Assembly (NCBI GenBank): GCA_946886255.1
Contig: CAMPIG010000071.1
Coordinates: 1 to 14,752 of the forward strand
Reading direction: 5' to 3'
DNA from: an uncultured Cellvibrio sp.
Lineage (GTDB): Bacteria; Pseudomonadota; Gammaproteobacteria; Pseudomonadales; Cellvibrionaceae
Length of the DNA: 14,752 nt
In this document: piece after piece, positions 5,498 to 13,050 of the stretch
Layout: each line of letters opens with the position of its first letter
Position numbering within the stretch: the first letter of the stretch is position 1
Position numbers and translations under genes: made by a program
Notes under the pieces: model-generated
Databases searched by the model: none
Seen by the model: only the letters and a program-made list of their open reading frames with translations
What the model was told of the DNA's origin: nothing

Positions 5498-8113
5498 ATG
5501 TCAAAGCTGCCAGAAACCCTGCGCGAGAATGTGCGCCTGTTGGGCGAATTGTTGGGCGAAACCATTCATGACCACGAGGGGCCGGACGTCTTTGCAAAGG
5601 TAGAGAGCATCCGCCAGCTGGGCAAGGCGATTAACAGTGCGCAAAACGGCGATTCCGCACCGCTGGTGACCATGCTGGGCGAGTTGGACGATAAAGATAT
5701 CCTGCCGATTGTGCGCGGTTTTAACCAATTTCTGAATTTGGCCAATATTGCTGATTTGGAGTATTTTTCCAGTGCAGAATCCGAGCGCGAAGATAGCCTC
5801 AAAGCCATGCTGCTGGAATTCGCTGAGAGCCATGGCAAAGATCGCCTGGCAGAGGTCGTCCGCGATCTGCGCATTGAATTAGTCCTCACCGCTCACCCTA
5901 CTGAAGTTACCCGCCGTACCTTAATCCGCAAATACGACCAGATTGTTAATACCTTGGCAGATCGCCAGCGCGGCAACCTGCTGACATTTGAGCAGGATAA
6001 ATTGCGTGGCCGCCTGCACCGGTTAGTAGAAGAAATCTGGAGTACCGACGAGATCCGTACCGAGCGCCCCACCGCGATTGATGAAGCCAAATGGGGCTTC
6101 GCGGTGATTGAAAACAGCCTGTGGCAGGCCGTGCCGGATTTTATTCGCCACCTGGATCGCCTTTGCTGTCGCCATTTGGGTCAGTGTTTGCCCACGGGTT
6201 TGCAACCTTTCCGCTTTTACTCCTGGATGGGCGGCGACCGCGATGGTAACCCTAACGTAACGCACAAAGTAACGCGCGAAGTCTTGCTGTTGGGTCGCTC
6301 CATGGCGGCGGAATTGTACGCGCGTGACACGCAAAGCCTGGCTGGCGACCTGAGTATGTTCGAAGCCAACGACGAGCTGCGTAATCTGTATCCTGACAGC
6401 GTAACGCCCTATCGTGACCTGATGTCAGGTTTGCGCAAACGTATCCTCGCCACCGGTGAGTGGGCTCAGGCCCGCTTTCAGGGCCGTATGGTGGAAGCGC
6501 CAGCCGACTTGATCGTCAGTCGCAACGACCTGCTCGAACCTCTATTGCTTTGCTACCGCTCGCTCAACGAGGTGGGTTTACCGCACATCGCCAATGGCCC
6601 GGTGATGGACACCATCCGTCGTATTCATGCGTTCGGCATTAACCTGGTGCCGCTGGATATTCGCCAGGACGGTGACCGTCACGTAAAAGCCCTGGACGAG
6701 CTGACGCAATACCTGGATTTGGGCAGTTACCGTGAATGGCCGGAAGAGCAACGCCAGACATTCTTGTTGGAGCAATTGACCAGCAAGCGGCCGTTGTTGC
6801 CTGCCAAGTGGCCCATGAGCGACGAAACCGCCGAAGTGCTCGCCACCTGCCGCGTGGTAGCCAATGAGCCGGAAGAAATCCTGTCCCATTATGTGATCTC
6901 CATGGCGCAACAGCCGTCCGATGTGTTGGTTGTCGCGCTGTTATTAAAAGAGTGCGGTATGCAATGGGCCATGCCGATCGTGCCGTTGTTCGAAACTCTC
7001 GATGATCTGGATCGCGCGCCGATCGTGATGGAGCAACTCTGGCAGTTACCCTGGTACCGCGAATATTGTGGCAACAAGCAAACTGTGATGATCGGTTATT
7101 CCGACTCCGCGAAGGATGCCGGTAAATTATCGGCGACCTGGGCGCAATATAAAGCCCAGGAAAAACTGGTGGCGCTGGCGGAAAAATACGAAACCAAGCT
7201 GGTGTTGTTTCACGGCCGTGGCGGCACCATCGGCCGTGGTGGCGGCCCGGTAGAGAAAGCCATGGCGTCCCAACCGCCGGGCTCGGTCAAAGGCAAAATC
7301 CGCGTGACCGAACAGGGCGAAATGATCCGTTACAAATTCGGACTGCCGCGTCAGGCATTCAACAACTTGTCTATCTATGTCGCCGCCACATTGCGCGCGA
7401 CTTTGTCACCGCACGCGGCACCGGCCCAGGAATGGCGCGATATGATCGAACGCATGGCCTTCCAAAGCCTCGAAGCCTACCGCAGTGTGGTGCGCGGCCA
7501 TCCGCACTTTGTTCCTTACTTCCGCAGTCTGACGCCGGAACAGGAATTGGGTCTGCTCGCATTGGGCAGTCGTCCTGCGAAGCGTAAAGCGACCGGTGGT
7601 GTGGAAAGCCTGCGCGCTATTCCCTGGGTTTTTGCCTGGACGCAAGTGCGCTTGAACCTCCCGGCGTGGTTGGGCACGCGCCAGGCACTCGAATATGCGC
7701 TGAGTGAACATCCGACGATATTAGCTGACATGGTCAGCAACTGGCCGTTCTTCTCCAGTTTCCTCGACTTGCTGGAGATGGTTATCGGTAAAGCGGACGG
7801 CCCGATTTGCGCGTATTACGAACAGCAGTTGGTGCCGTCGGAGTACCACGGTTTGGGTCAACAGTTGCGCGCGGACCTGGCCGCGCTGGAAGTGTTGATG
7901 AATCGCATCAAACAACAAAAGGATTTACTCAGTGACGAACCCTTGTTGCGGCAATCGCTCAGCGTGCGCAAACCTTATGTTGATCCGTTGAACTACTTGC
8001 AGGCCGAGCTGCTGAAACGCTATCGCAGCAGCGATGCCATCAGCCCCGATCTGGAACGGGCGTTGAAAGTCACCATGGCGGGTATTGCGGCGGGTATGCG
8101 TAATACCGGTTGA
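5498..8113 (+). CDS. ppc: Phosphoenolpyruvate carboxylase
   Basis: Cytoplasmic enzyme that joins bicarbonate to phosphoenolpyruvate to make oxaloacetate and phosphate, refilling the TCA cycle. At 871 residues it is full length for bacterial enzymes (883 in E. coli). Catalytic motifs: VLTAHPTE with His133 (E. coli His138); FYSWMGGDRDGNP; GYSDSAKDAG with Lys539 (E. coli Lys546); and FHGRGGTIGRGGGP with His572, Arg574 and Arg580 (E. coli His579, Arg581, Arg587). The C-terminal RNTG, whose Asn takes part in aspartate inhibition in E. coli, is intact. GGGGGG lies just before the ATG at 5498. Upstream, TAGAAT at 5424 with GTCACA 17 bases before it is a weak promoter candidate, and short inverted repeats lie in the leader at 5430-5464 (AGCCG/CGGCT). 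It appears monocistronic, with a terminator after its stop. Confidence 0.98.
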   Translation: MSKLPETLRENVRLLGELLGETIHDHEGPDVFAKVESIRQLGKAINSAQNGDSAPLVTMLGELDDKDILPIVRGFNQFLNLANIADLEYFSSAESEREDSLKAMLLEFAESHGKDRLAEVVRDLRIELVLTAHPTEVTRRTLIRKYDQIVNTLADRQRGNLLTFEQDKLRGRLHRLVEEIWSTDEIRTERPTAIDEAKWGFAVIENSLWQAVPDFIRHLDRLCCRHLGQCLPTGLQPFRFYSWMGGDRDGNPNVTHKVTREVLLLGRSMAAELYARDTQSLAGDLSMFEANDELRNLYPDSVTPYRDLMSGLRKRILATGEWAQARFQGRMVEAPADLIVSRNDLLEPLLLCYRSLNEVGLPHIANGPVMDTIRRIHAFGINLVPLDIRQDGDRHVKALDELTQYLDLGSYREWPEEQRQTFLLEQLTSKRPLLPAKWPMSDETAEVLATCRVVANEPEEILSHYVISMAQQPSDVLVVALLLKECGMQWAMPIVPLFETLDDLDRAPIVMEQLWQLPWYREYCGNKQTVMIGYSDSAKDAGKLSATWAQYKAQEKLVALAEKYETKLVLFHGRGGTIGRGGGPVEKAMASQPPGSVKGKIRVTEQGEMIRYKFGLPRQAFNNLSIYVAATLRATLSPHAAPAQEWRDMIERMAFQSLEAYRSVVRGHPHFVPYFRSLTPEQELGLLALGSRPAKRKATGGVESLRAIPWVFAWTQVRLNLPAWLGTRQALEYALSEHPTILADMVSNWPFFSSFLDLLEMVIGKADGPICAYYEQQLVPSEYHGLGQQLRADLAALEVLMNRIKQQKDLLSDEPLLRQSLSVRKPYVDPLNYLQAELLKRYRSSDAISPDLERALKVTMAGIAAGMRNTG

Positions 8114-8126
8114 TGTTTTGTTTTAC

Positions 8127-8160
8127 ATCCCGGTTGCCACGTGTAACCGGGATTTCTTCT
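8127..8160 (+). terminator. Terminator after ppc
   Basis: ATCCCGGTT (8127-8135) pairs perfectly with AACCGGGAT (8145-8153) over nine bases. The tail TTCTTCT is T-rich but interrupted. It lies 14 bases after the ppc stop and separates ppc from the chemosensory operon. Confidence 0.75.
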
Positions 8161-8217
8161 CCTGATTCGTTTATCCGCACTACATTCCCGCACAACCGGT
8201 ATTTCACCGCCACTTCT

Positions 8218-8246
8218 TTGACACTTATTTAAACCGCGTCTATAAG
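8218..8246 (+). promoter_or_regulatory. Sigma-70 promoter of the chemosensory operon
   Basis: TTGACA (8218-8223, perfect -35) and TATAAG (8241-8246, five of six at -10) are separated by exactly 17 bases. This is the best promoter match I see in the window. Transcription would begin near 8253, leaving a leader of about 75 bases before the first MCP gene. A housekeeping promoter, rather than the sigma-28 type often seen on flagellar chemotaxis genes, is suggested. Confidence 0.7.
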
Positions 8247-8277
8247 TTAAGAACCCCTGAAATACGGTGGGGCCAAG

Positions 8278-8293
8278 ATGCTGCCCGCAGCAT
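8278..8293 (+). other. Hairpin in the 5' leader of the chemosensory operon
   Basis: ATGCTGC (8278-8284) and GCAGCAT (8287-8293) are perfect inverted arms around CC, realistically 6 pairs with a 4-base loop. It is followed only by AGCATTTT, too weak a T run for a clear terminator. It could affect translation or stability of the leader; no riboswitch class is recognised. Confidence 0.4.
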
Positions 8294-8328
8294 AGCATTT
8301 TACGTGTGTTGGACTGAGTAGCTTGGGT

Positions 8329-9576
8329 ATGGATTCGGATTTTTCCCGCAACAAAATCTCGTTTGGGTCCGCTGATGCTGACTCCAAAAACTTCTTTTTG
8401 ATCGCTGTCGGTGTACAGCTCCTGTTAGCACTTCTCGTCATTGTTGTTGCTTTTGCTGCGCTTGAATCTCAAGGGTGGCGTTGGTTGGCGAGCCTGGTGG
8501 CGGTGGCATTACTGGTGGTTGGTGTTATCCCGTTACGCAAGCATGTGCAAGTTCGGCAGCATCTGGAGCAACAACTGGCGGTGCAACAATCCGAACGTGA
8601 ACACATCAGCCGGTTGACCCTGGTTAACAATAACTACCAACAATTATTACAGGAATTGTTGCCGCTCTGGCGCCGCCAGACCGAACTGGCGACGCATCAA
8701 TTGGAAGAGAGTGTTAACGAATTGGTCAATCGCTTTTCCGGTATTCATGAGCGGTTACAAAATGCGGTGGGCGCTTCGCGCGCGACCGCCGGTGATATGC
8801 AAGGTAATAGCGGGTTGAGCGGTGTAATTCAGTTTGCGGATAGCGAGCTGGGACAAATGCTGCAAACCTTGAGCAAAGCTATTCAACATCGCGACGAGTT
8901 GCTGCGCGAAATTACCGAGCTTTCAAAAATTACCGATGAGTTGCGCAGCATGGGTTCGGAAGTGGCAGGTATTGCATCGCAGACCAATCTGCTCGCCCTT
9001 AATGCTGCTATTGAAGCTGCTCGTGCCGGTGAATACGGCCGCGGGTTTGCGGTGGTAGCTGACGAGGTGCGTACCTTATCAAGTCGCTCCGGTGAAACCG
9101 GTTCGCGCATTGGCAAGCGTATCGAACAAGCGAACGCTACGCTGCAAAAAACGCTCGACCGCACCGCCGAATTTGCCAAGCAAGATGATGCGCGCTTGGC
9201 CCAGTCTGAAAGTGCCGTTCAGGAAGTATTGAATCAATTTCGCCATTCCGGTGAACGCATTATAGATTCGGCCCGCGCGCTGGAAGAAGAGAGTGCTGTG
9301 GTTCAACACAATGTGGAAGAGGTCATGGTCAATCTGCAATTCCAGGATCGGGTCAATCAGATCCTGAGTCACGTCATGGCAGATATGGAGAAATTTGTCG
9401 GTATGCTCCGCGAACAACAGGCCAGTCTGGCACGCGGTGAAAATATCCAGGCTATTGATGTCAAGGCCTGGCTCAACGACGTGCGCAAGTCATACACCAC
9501 CCTCGAACAAGTTGCTGTCCATAAAGGACAGGCCAACGTCAAGAAACCCGAAGAGTCCCAAATTACTTTTTTCTAG
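8329..9576 (+). CDS. Methyl-accepting chemotaxis protein without a periplasmic sensor domain
   Basis: Membrane receptor of 415 residues from ATG 8329; a TTG at 8323 (417 residues), 5 bases after GAG, is also possible. Two membrane segments, at about residues 22-44 and 51-68, are joined by only about seven residues, so there is no room for an outside ligand domain. No clear HAMP domain follows; instead there is a charged helical stretch (about 70-145) including [17 protein letters not shown]. The signalling hairpin tip is clear ([20 protein letters not shown], then [18 protein letters not shown], about residues 215-256), and [11 protein letters not shown] lies in the return arm. No CheR-docking pentapeptide ends it. 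It is the first gene of the che operon, in the place that, from memory, PA0180 takes next to the P. aeruginosa che2 genes. Input may come through the membrane or a partner protein. Confidence 0.88.
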   Translation: MDSDFSRNKISFGSADADSKNFFLIAVGVQLLLALLVIVVAFAALESQGWRWLASLVAVALLVVGVIPLRKHVQVRQHLEQQLAVQQSEREHISRLTLVNNNYQQLLQELLPLWRRQTELATHQLEESVNELVNRFSGIHERLQNAVGASRATAGDMQGNSGLSGVIQFADSELGQMLQTLSKAIQHRDELLREITELSKITDELRSMGSEVAGIASQTNLLALNAAIEAARAGEYGRGFAVVADEVRTLSSRSGETGSRIGKRIEQANATLQKTLDRTAEFAKQDDARLAQSESAVQEVLNQFRHSGERIIDSARALEEESAVVQHNVEEVMVNLQFQDRVNQILSHVMADMEKFVGMLREQQASLARGENIQAIDVKAWLNDVRKSYTTLEQVAVHKGQANVKKPEESQITFF

Positions 9577-9585
9577 GAGTTATAC

Positions 9586-9948
9586 ATGTCTAAAACGATC
9601 CTGGTTGTCGATGATTCTGCCAGTATCCGTCAGGTGGTCAGTATCACCCTGAAAAGTGCCGGTTACAGCGTTATTGAAGCTGTAGATGGAAAAGACGCCT
9701 TAACGAAACTGGATGGTCAAAAAGTTAACCTGGTCATCTCTGATGTCAATATGCCGAATATGGATGGGATCAGTTTTGTGAAAGAAATGAAGCAAAAATC
9801 TAACTACAAATTTACGCCGGTGATTATGTTGACAACGGAAGGTTCTGACGAAAAGAAAAAAGAAGGTCAGGCGGCTGGTGCCAAAGCCTGGGTGGTTAAG
9901 CCCTTCAAGCCGGAACAAATGCTGCAAGCCGTGTCTATGCTGATCTGA
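9586..9948 (+). CDS. cheY: CheY-like single-domain response regulator
   Basis: Receiver domain alone, 120 residues, the usual CheY length. Acidic pocket Asp9-Asp10, phospho-acceptor Asp53 (ISDVNMPNMDG), switch Thr83 (MLTTEG) and Lys105 (VVKPF) are all present, so phosphorylation by the CheA encoded 345 bases downstream is expected. The aromatic switch position equal to Tyr106 of E. coli CheY is Trp102 here (AWVVKPF). Its Shine-Dalgarno AGGAG overlaps the stop of the preceding MCP, and the next gene starts 2 bases after its own stop, so translation is probably coupled. No flagellar motor genes are in the window, so the output (flagellar or other) is undetermined. Confidence 0.95.
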   Translation: MSKTILVVDDSASIRQVVSITLKSAGYSVIEAVDGKDALTKLDGQKVNLVISDVNMPNMDGISFVKEMKQKSNYKFTPVIMLTTEGSDEKKKEGQAAGAKAWVVKPFKPEQMLQAVSMLI

Positions 9949-9950
9949 TC

Positions 9951-10256
9951 ATGAACATCAGCCGCAAAAAAAATAAAGATCATACGCTGATTAAACTGAC
10001 CGGCGAAATGACAATTTATAACGCCGCACAACTTAAACAAAATCTCTTCACCGACTACGAAAATTTTCCTCCAAAAGTGATTCTGGATTTACACGCCGTT
10101 ACGGAAATAGACACCGCCGGGTTACAGATTTTATTGTTGCTGCAAAAGACATTGGCGGATCGTGCCGTGGTTGTTTATATCGCGCGGATGAATGAAGACG
10201 TCGAGCAGATTTTTCAGGTGCTCGATCTGAATGGCTACTTTGCCTTTGATGTATAA
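9951..10256 (+). CDS. STAS-domain protein (anti-sigma-factor-antagonist-like) in the che operon
   Basis: Small soluble protein of 101 residues made of one STAS domain, the fold of SpoIIAA-type antagonists and other protein-interaction modules. Visible landmarks are HTLIKLTGEMTIYNAAQLK near the start and VILDLHAVTEIDTAGLQILL at the domain core. In SpoIIAA the core loop has Asp-Ser-Ser-Gly, with the second Ser phosphorylated; here it is Asp54-Thr55-Ala56-Gly57, so that site is Ala. The N-terminus is lysine-rich. It sits between cheY (2-base gap) and cheA (37-base gap). STAS proteins do occur in some chemosensory clusters, but I cannot name a proven role. No anti-sigma kinase or phosphatase partner is in the window. 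Confidence 0.85.
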   Translation: MNISRKKNKDHTLIKLTGEMTIYNAAQLKQNLFTDYENFPPKVILDLHAVTEIDTAGLQILLLLQKTLADRAVVVYIARMNEDVEQIFQVLDLNGYFAFDV

Positions 10257-10259
10257 CCT

Positions 10260-10274
10260 GTCGGCCTAGCCGAC
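10260..10274 (+). other. Hairpin in the STAS-cheA gap
   Basis: GTCGGC (10260-10265) and GCCGAC (10269-10274) are perfect arms around CTA, just after the STAS stop and 19 bases before the cheA ATG. No T run follows, so it is not a standard terminator. It may influence mRNA stability or cheA translation. Confidence 0.4.
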
Positions 10275-10293
10275 TGACCAATGGATCCCGGCC

Positions 10294-12480
10294 ATGAACC
10301 TCGATGGAGCTTTACAAACATTTTTTGCCGAAGCAGAAGAACTGCTGCACTCCATGGAGTCCGGCCTGTTGAGCATGGAAGAAGGTAATACGGACGCCGA
10401 AACATTAAACGCTGTATTTCGTGCAGCCCACACTATCAAAGGCTCCGCCGGTTTATTTGGCCTGGATAACATCGTCAGTTTTACCCATATCCTTGAGAAT
10501 GTGCTGGATCGTGTCCGCGATGGCAAGGTTGAAATCGACAGCGACCTGCTGAGCGCGCTGCTGCCCTGTCGCGATCACATCGCCACATTGGTGGACGATG
10601 TAATGAACCAGCGAGACAGTGACGCCGCGTGTCTGGCCAGAGGTAAAGAATTATTATTGGCGCTTGAGCCCTGGCTGGACGACAGCGCAAAACAAAAACA
10701 AACGGCAATTCCAGCGCCGGGCGATGCCGCCGCAACAACACCGACATTTGATAAAAGCGCCTGGCATATTTCTGTGCGCCTGGGCCCTGATTTATTGCGC
10801 AATGGCATGGATCCGCTATCAATCCTGCGTTACCTGCGCACCCTGGGCGACATCACTCACATCACTACCCTGACGGACAACCTTCCGCCCTTGGATGCCT
10901 TTGATCCGGAAACCTTGTATCTGGGTTTTGAAATCACGTTGTACAGCGATGCAGACCAAAATGCGATTGAAGATGCCTTTATGTTTGTGCGCGAAGACTC
11001 CAGGATTCAGATAATTCCGCCGCGCAGTCATACCGATGCTTATATTAACCTGATCAAAAGTTTGCCGGAGAATACCCATCGTCTCGGTGAAATTCTGGTG
11101 AAAAGTCACGCGGTGACTTACCAGGAATTGGAGCAGGCTTTATCGACCCAAAAACAACAAGCCAGGGAATTGGAGCCGGTCGCATTATTGGGTGATATCT
11201 TAGTGCGCGACCAGGCGGTATCGCCCGCACTGGTCAACGCAGCGTTGGATAAACAGAAAAAAAATGCCGAGAAAGCCGGCAGCCAGGAAAATAAATTTAT
11301 TCGCGTCGATGCCGAGCGTTTGGATCATTTGATTAACTTGATCGGCGAATTGGTTATCAATCGCCAGCGCGTCGATTTGCTCGCCGGAAAACTGGGCAAC
11401 AGCAGCCTGATTGAAGCCGTTAATTCGATGAGCAATTTTACCGAACAGATTCGCGACGCGGCGTTGACGCTGCGTATGGTACCGATAGGCGATACCTTTC
11501 AGCGCTTCAAACGTGTTGTACGCGATACCGCCAAGGAATTGGGAAAAGACATTCAACTTGATATCAGCGGTGCTGAGACTGAGCTGGATCGCTCCATGGT
11601 CGAGAAACTTACCGATCCCTTGACGCATATTGTACGTAATGCCATGGACCATGGTATAGAACCTATTGCCGTGCGACGCGAGCGTAACAAACCCGAAGCT
11701 GGCGTCATATCTCTGTCGGCCTACCATGACGCCGGTAATATTGTTATTCGTATTGCCGACGATGGTGGCGGACTGGATCTGGAAAAAATTCGTAAGAAAG
11801 CAATTTCCAATGGCGTCATTGATGAAGCGGACACCTTAACCACCCAGGAACTGTATCAGCTCATCTTTCACCCCGGGTTATCAACGGCGGAGCAGGTGAC
11901 CAACTTGTCCGGCCGCGGCGTGGGTATGGATGTTGTCAAGCGCAATATCGAAGCGTTACAGGGCGGAATTGACATTGACAGCGAACTGGGAATCGGTACC
12001 CGTTTCACCATACGTTTGCCGTTGACGCTGGCTATCATCGATGGCTTCCACGTCGACGCGGGTGGGATCGATTTTATCGTGCCACAGAATACTATCCTCG
12101 AATGTGTGGACTTGTCGTCGCTTCCCCGGGTTGAAGGCCAGCATTGCGTCAACTTGCGCGGTGAGCAGGTACCCTATATTCGCCTGCAGGAATTATTTCA
12201 CTTATCAAGAAAAGATGACGTGCGTGAAAAATTGGTGGTGGTGCAGTTTGGTGAAAATCGTGCGGGCATTGTGGTGGACGACCTGCATGGCGAAATTCAA
12301 ACGGTTGTAAAACCCATGGGGCCGATCTTTCATGCATTGAAAGGTATCGGCGGCTCCAGCTTGTTGGGTACCGGGGCGGTGGCATTGATTCTGGACGTGC
12401 CGCAGCTGATCGGCTTCGCCGTTAATGTTGAACACCGGCGTAACAATGTCCTTTCGGTCGGGCCTGCCAGCAATTTGTAG
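10294..12480 (+). CDS. cheA: Chemotaxis histidine kinase CheA with MshEN-like repeats
   Basis: Cytoplasmic kinase of 728 residues that signals from receptors to CheY. Domains in order: P1/Hpt, about 1-105, with phospho-acceptor His46 (AAHTIKGSAG); a P2-like domain, about 156-243; a pair of 24-residue MshEN-like repeats at 263-286 (RLGEILV...LEQAL..Q) and 298-321 (LLGDILV...VNAAL.KQ); P3 dimerisation helices, about 333-400 (LINLIGELVINRQRV); P4 ATPase, about 401-576, with N box VRNAMDHG, G1 DDGGGLD and G2 GRGVGMDVVK; and P5 CheW-like, about 577-728. All residues needed for activity appear intact. The ribosome binding site is weak (GGA 8 bases before the ATG). Length exceeds E. coli CheA (654) mainly through the region before P3. 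A receptor, CheY, CheW and STAS are encoded alongside. Confidence 0.96.
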   Translation: MNLDGALQTFFAEAEELLHSMESGLLSMEEGNTDAETLNAVFRAAHTIKGSAGLFGLDNIVSFTHILENVLDRVRDGKVEIDSDLLSALLPCRDHIATLVDDVMNQRDSDAACLARGKELLLALEPWLDDSAKQKQTAIPAPGDAAATTPTFDKSAWHISVRLGPDLLRNGMDPLSILRYLRTLGDITHITTLTDNLPPLDAFDPETLYLGFEITLYSDADQNAIEDAFMFVREDSRIQIIPPRSHTDAYINLIKSLPENTHRLGEILVKSHAVTYQELEQALSTQKQQARELEPVALLGDILVRDQAVSPALVNAALDKQKKNAEKAGSQENKFIRVDAERLDHLINLIGELVINRQRVDLLAGKLGNSSLIEAVNSMSNFTEQIRDAALTLRMVPIGDTFQRFKRVVRDTAKELGKDIQLDISGAETELDRSMVEKLTDPLTHIVRNAMDHGIEPIAVRRERNKPEAGVISLSAYHDAGNIVIRIADDGGGLDLEKIRKKAISNGVIDEADTLTTQELYQLIFHPGLSTAEQVTNLSGRGVGMDVVKRNIEALQGGIDIDSELGIGTRFTIRLPLTLAIIDGFHVDAGGIDFIVPQNTILECVDLSSLPRVEGQHCVNLRGEQVPYIRLQELFHLSRKDDVREKLVVVQFGENRAGIVVDDLHGEIQTVVKPMGPIFHALKGIGGSSLLGTGAVALILDVPQLIGFAVNVEHRRNNVLSVGPASNL

Positions 12481-12513
12481 TGCAAGCTGCGGCAAAGGAT
12501 ATTCAGGAGTTTA

Positions 12514-13026
12514 ATGATGAATGATTTACCCAGGCAAAAAAAGAACAGTCCGAGCAGTGTGACCAAGCAGTTCCTCACCTTTCGTATCGGTCATGAAAAC
12601 TATGGTCTGGAGTTATCGCAGACGCGCGAAATTATCGAATACGGTGGCATTACTGAAATTCCGTTGATGCCCAACTTTCTGCGCGGGGTGATTAATCTGC
12701 GCGGTGACGTTGTGCCGGTCATTGATCTTGCGGTACGCCTGGGCAGAAAGCCAATCAGTGTACAGCGACGAACTTGCATCATTGTGGTTGAGTTGACCAG
12801 TCAGGAACAGAATCATGTATTGGGCTTGCTCGCGGATGCAGTGAGTGAAGTGATTGAGCTGGATGAAACCAGTATTGAAGAAGCGCCGTCATTTGGTGCA
12901 AACATTCGCGCGGAATTTATTCTGGGCATCGCCAAACAAGGCGAACAATTTATTGTGCTGCTGAATGCCGATAACACGCTCTCTATCAGAGAGTTGGCTC
13001 ATCTGGTCGAAGCGCAATTACAGTAG
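12514..13026 (+). CDS. cheW: Chemotaxis coupling protein CheW
   Basis: Scaffold of about 170 residues that links receptors to the P5 domain of CheA in the membrane array. One CheW domain spans about residues 18-165: TKQFLTFRIGHENYGLELSQ, REIIEYGGITEIPLMPNFLR, GVINLRGDVVPVIDLAVRLG and FILGIAKQGEQFIVLLNADN. The N-terminal 17 residues are an extra basic tail. Two ATGs are adjacent: AGGAG at 12505-12509 lies 4 bases before the first and 7 before the second (12517), so the second may be the real start, one residue shorter. It lies 33 bases after cheA and 24 before the second MCP, in one operon. Confidence 0.95.
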   Translation: MMNDLPRQKKNSPSSVTKQFLTFRIGHENYGLELSQTREIIEYGGITEIPLMPNFLRGVINLRGDVVPVIDLAVRLGRKPISVQRRTCIIVVELTSQEQNHVLGLLADAVSEVIELDETSIEEAPSFGANIRAEFILGIAKQGEQFIVLLNADNTLSIRELAHLVEAQLQ

Positions 13027-13050
13027 CGGTTAAACGGTAGGGAGAAAATT

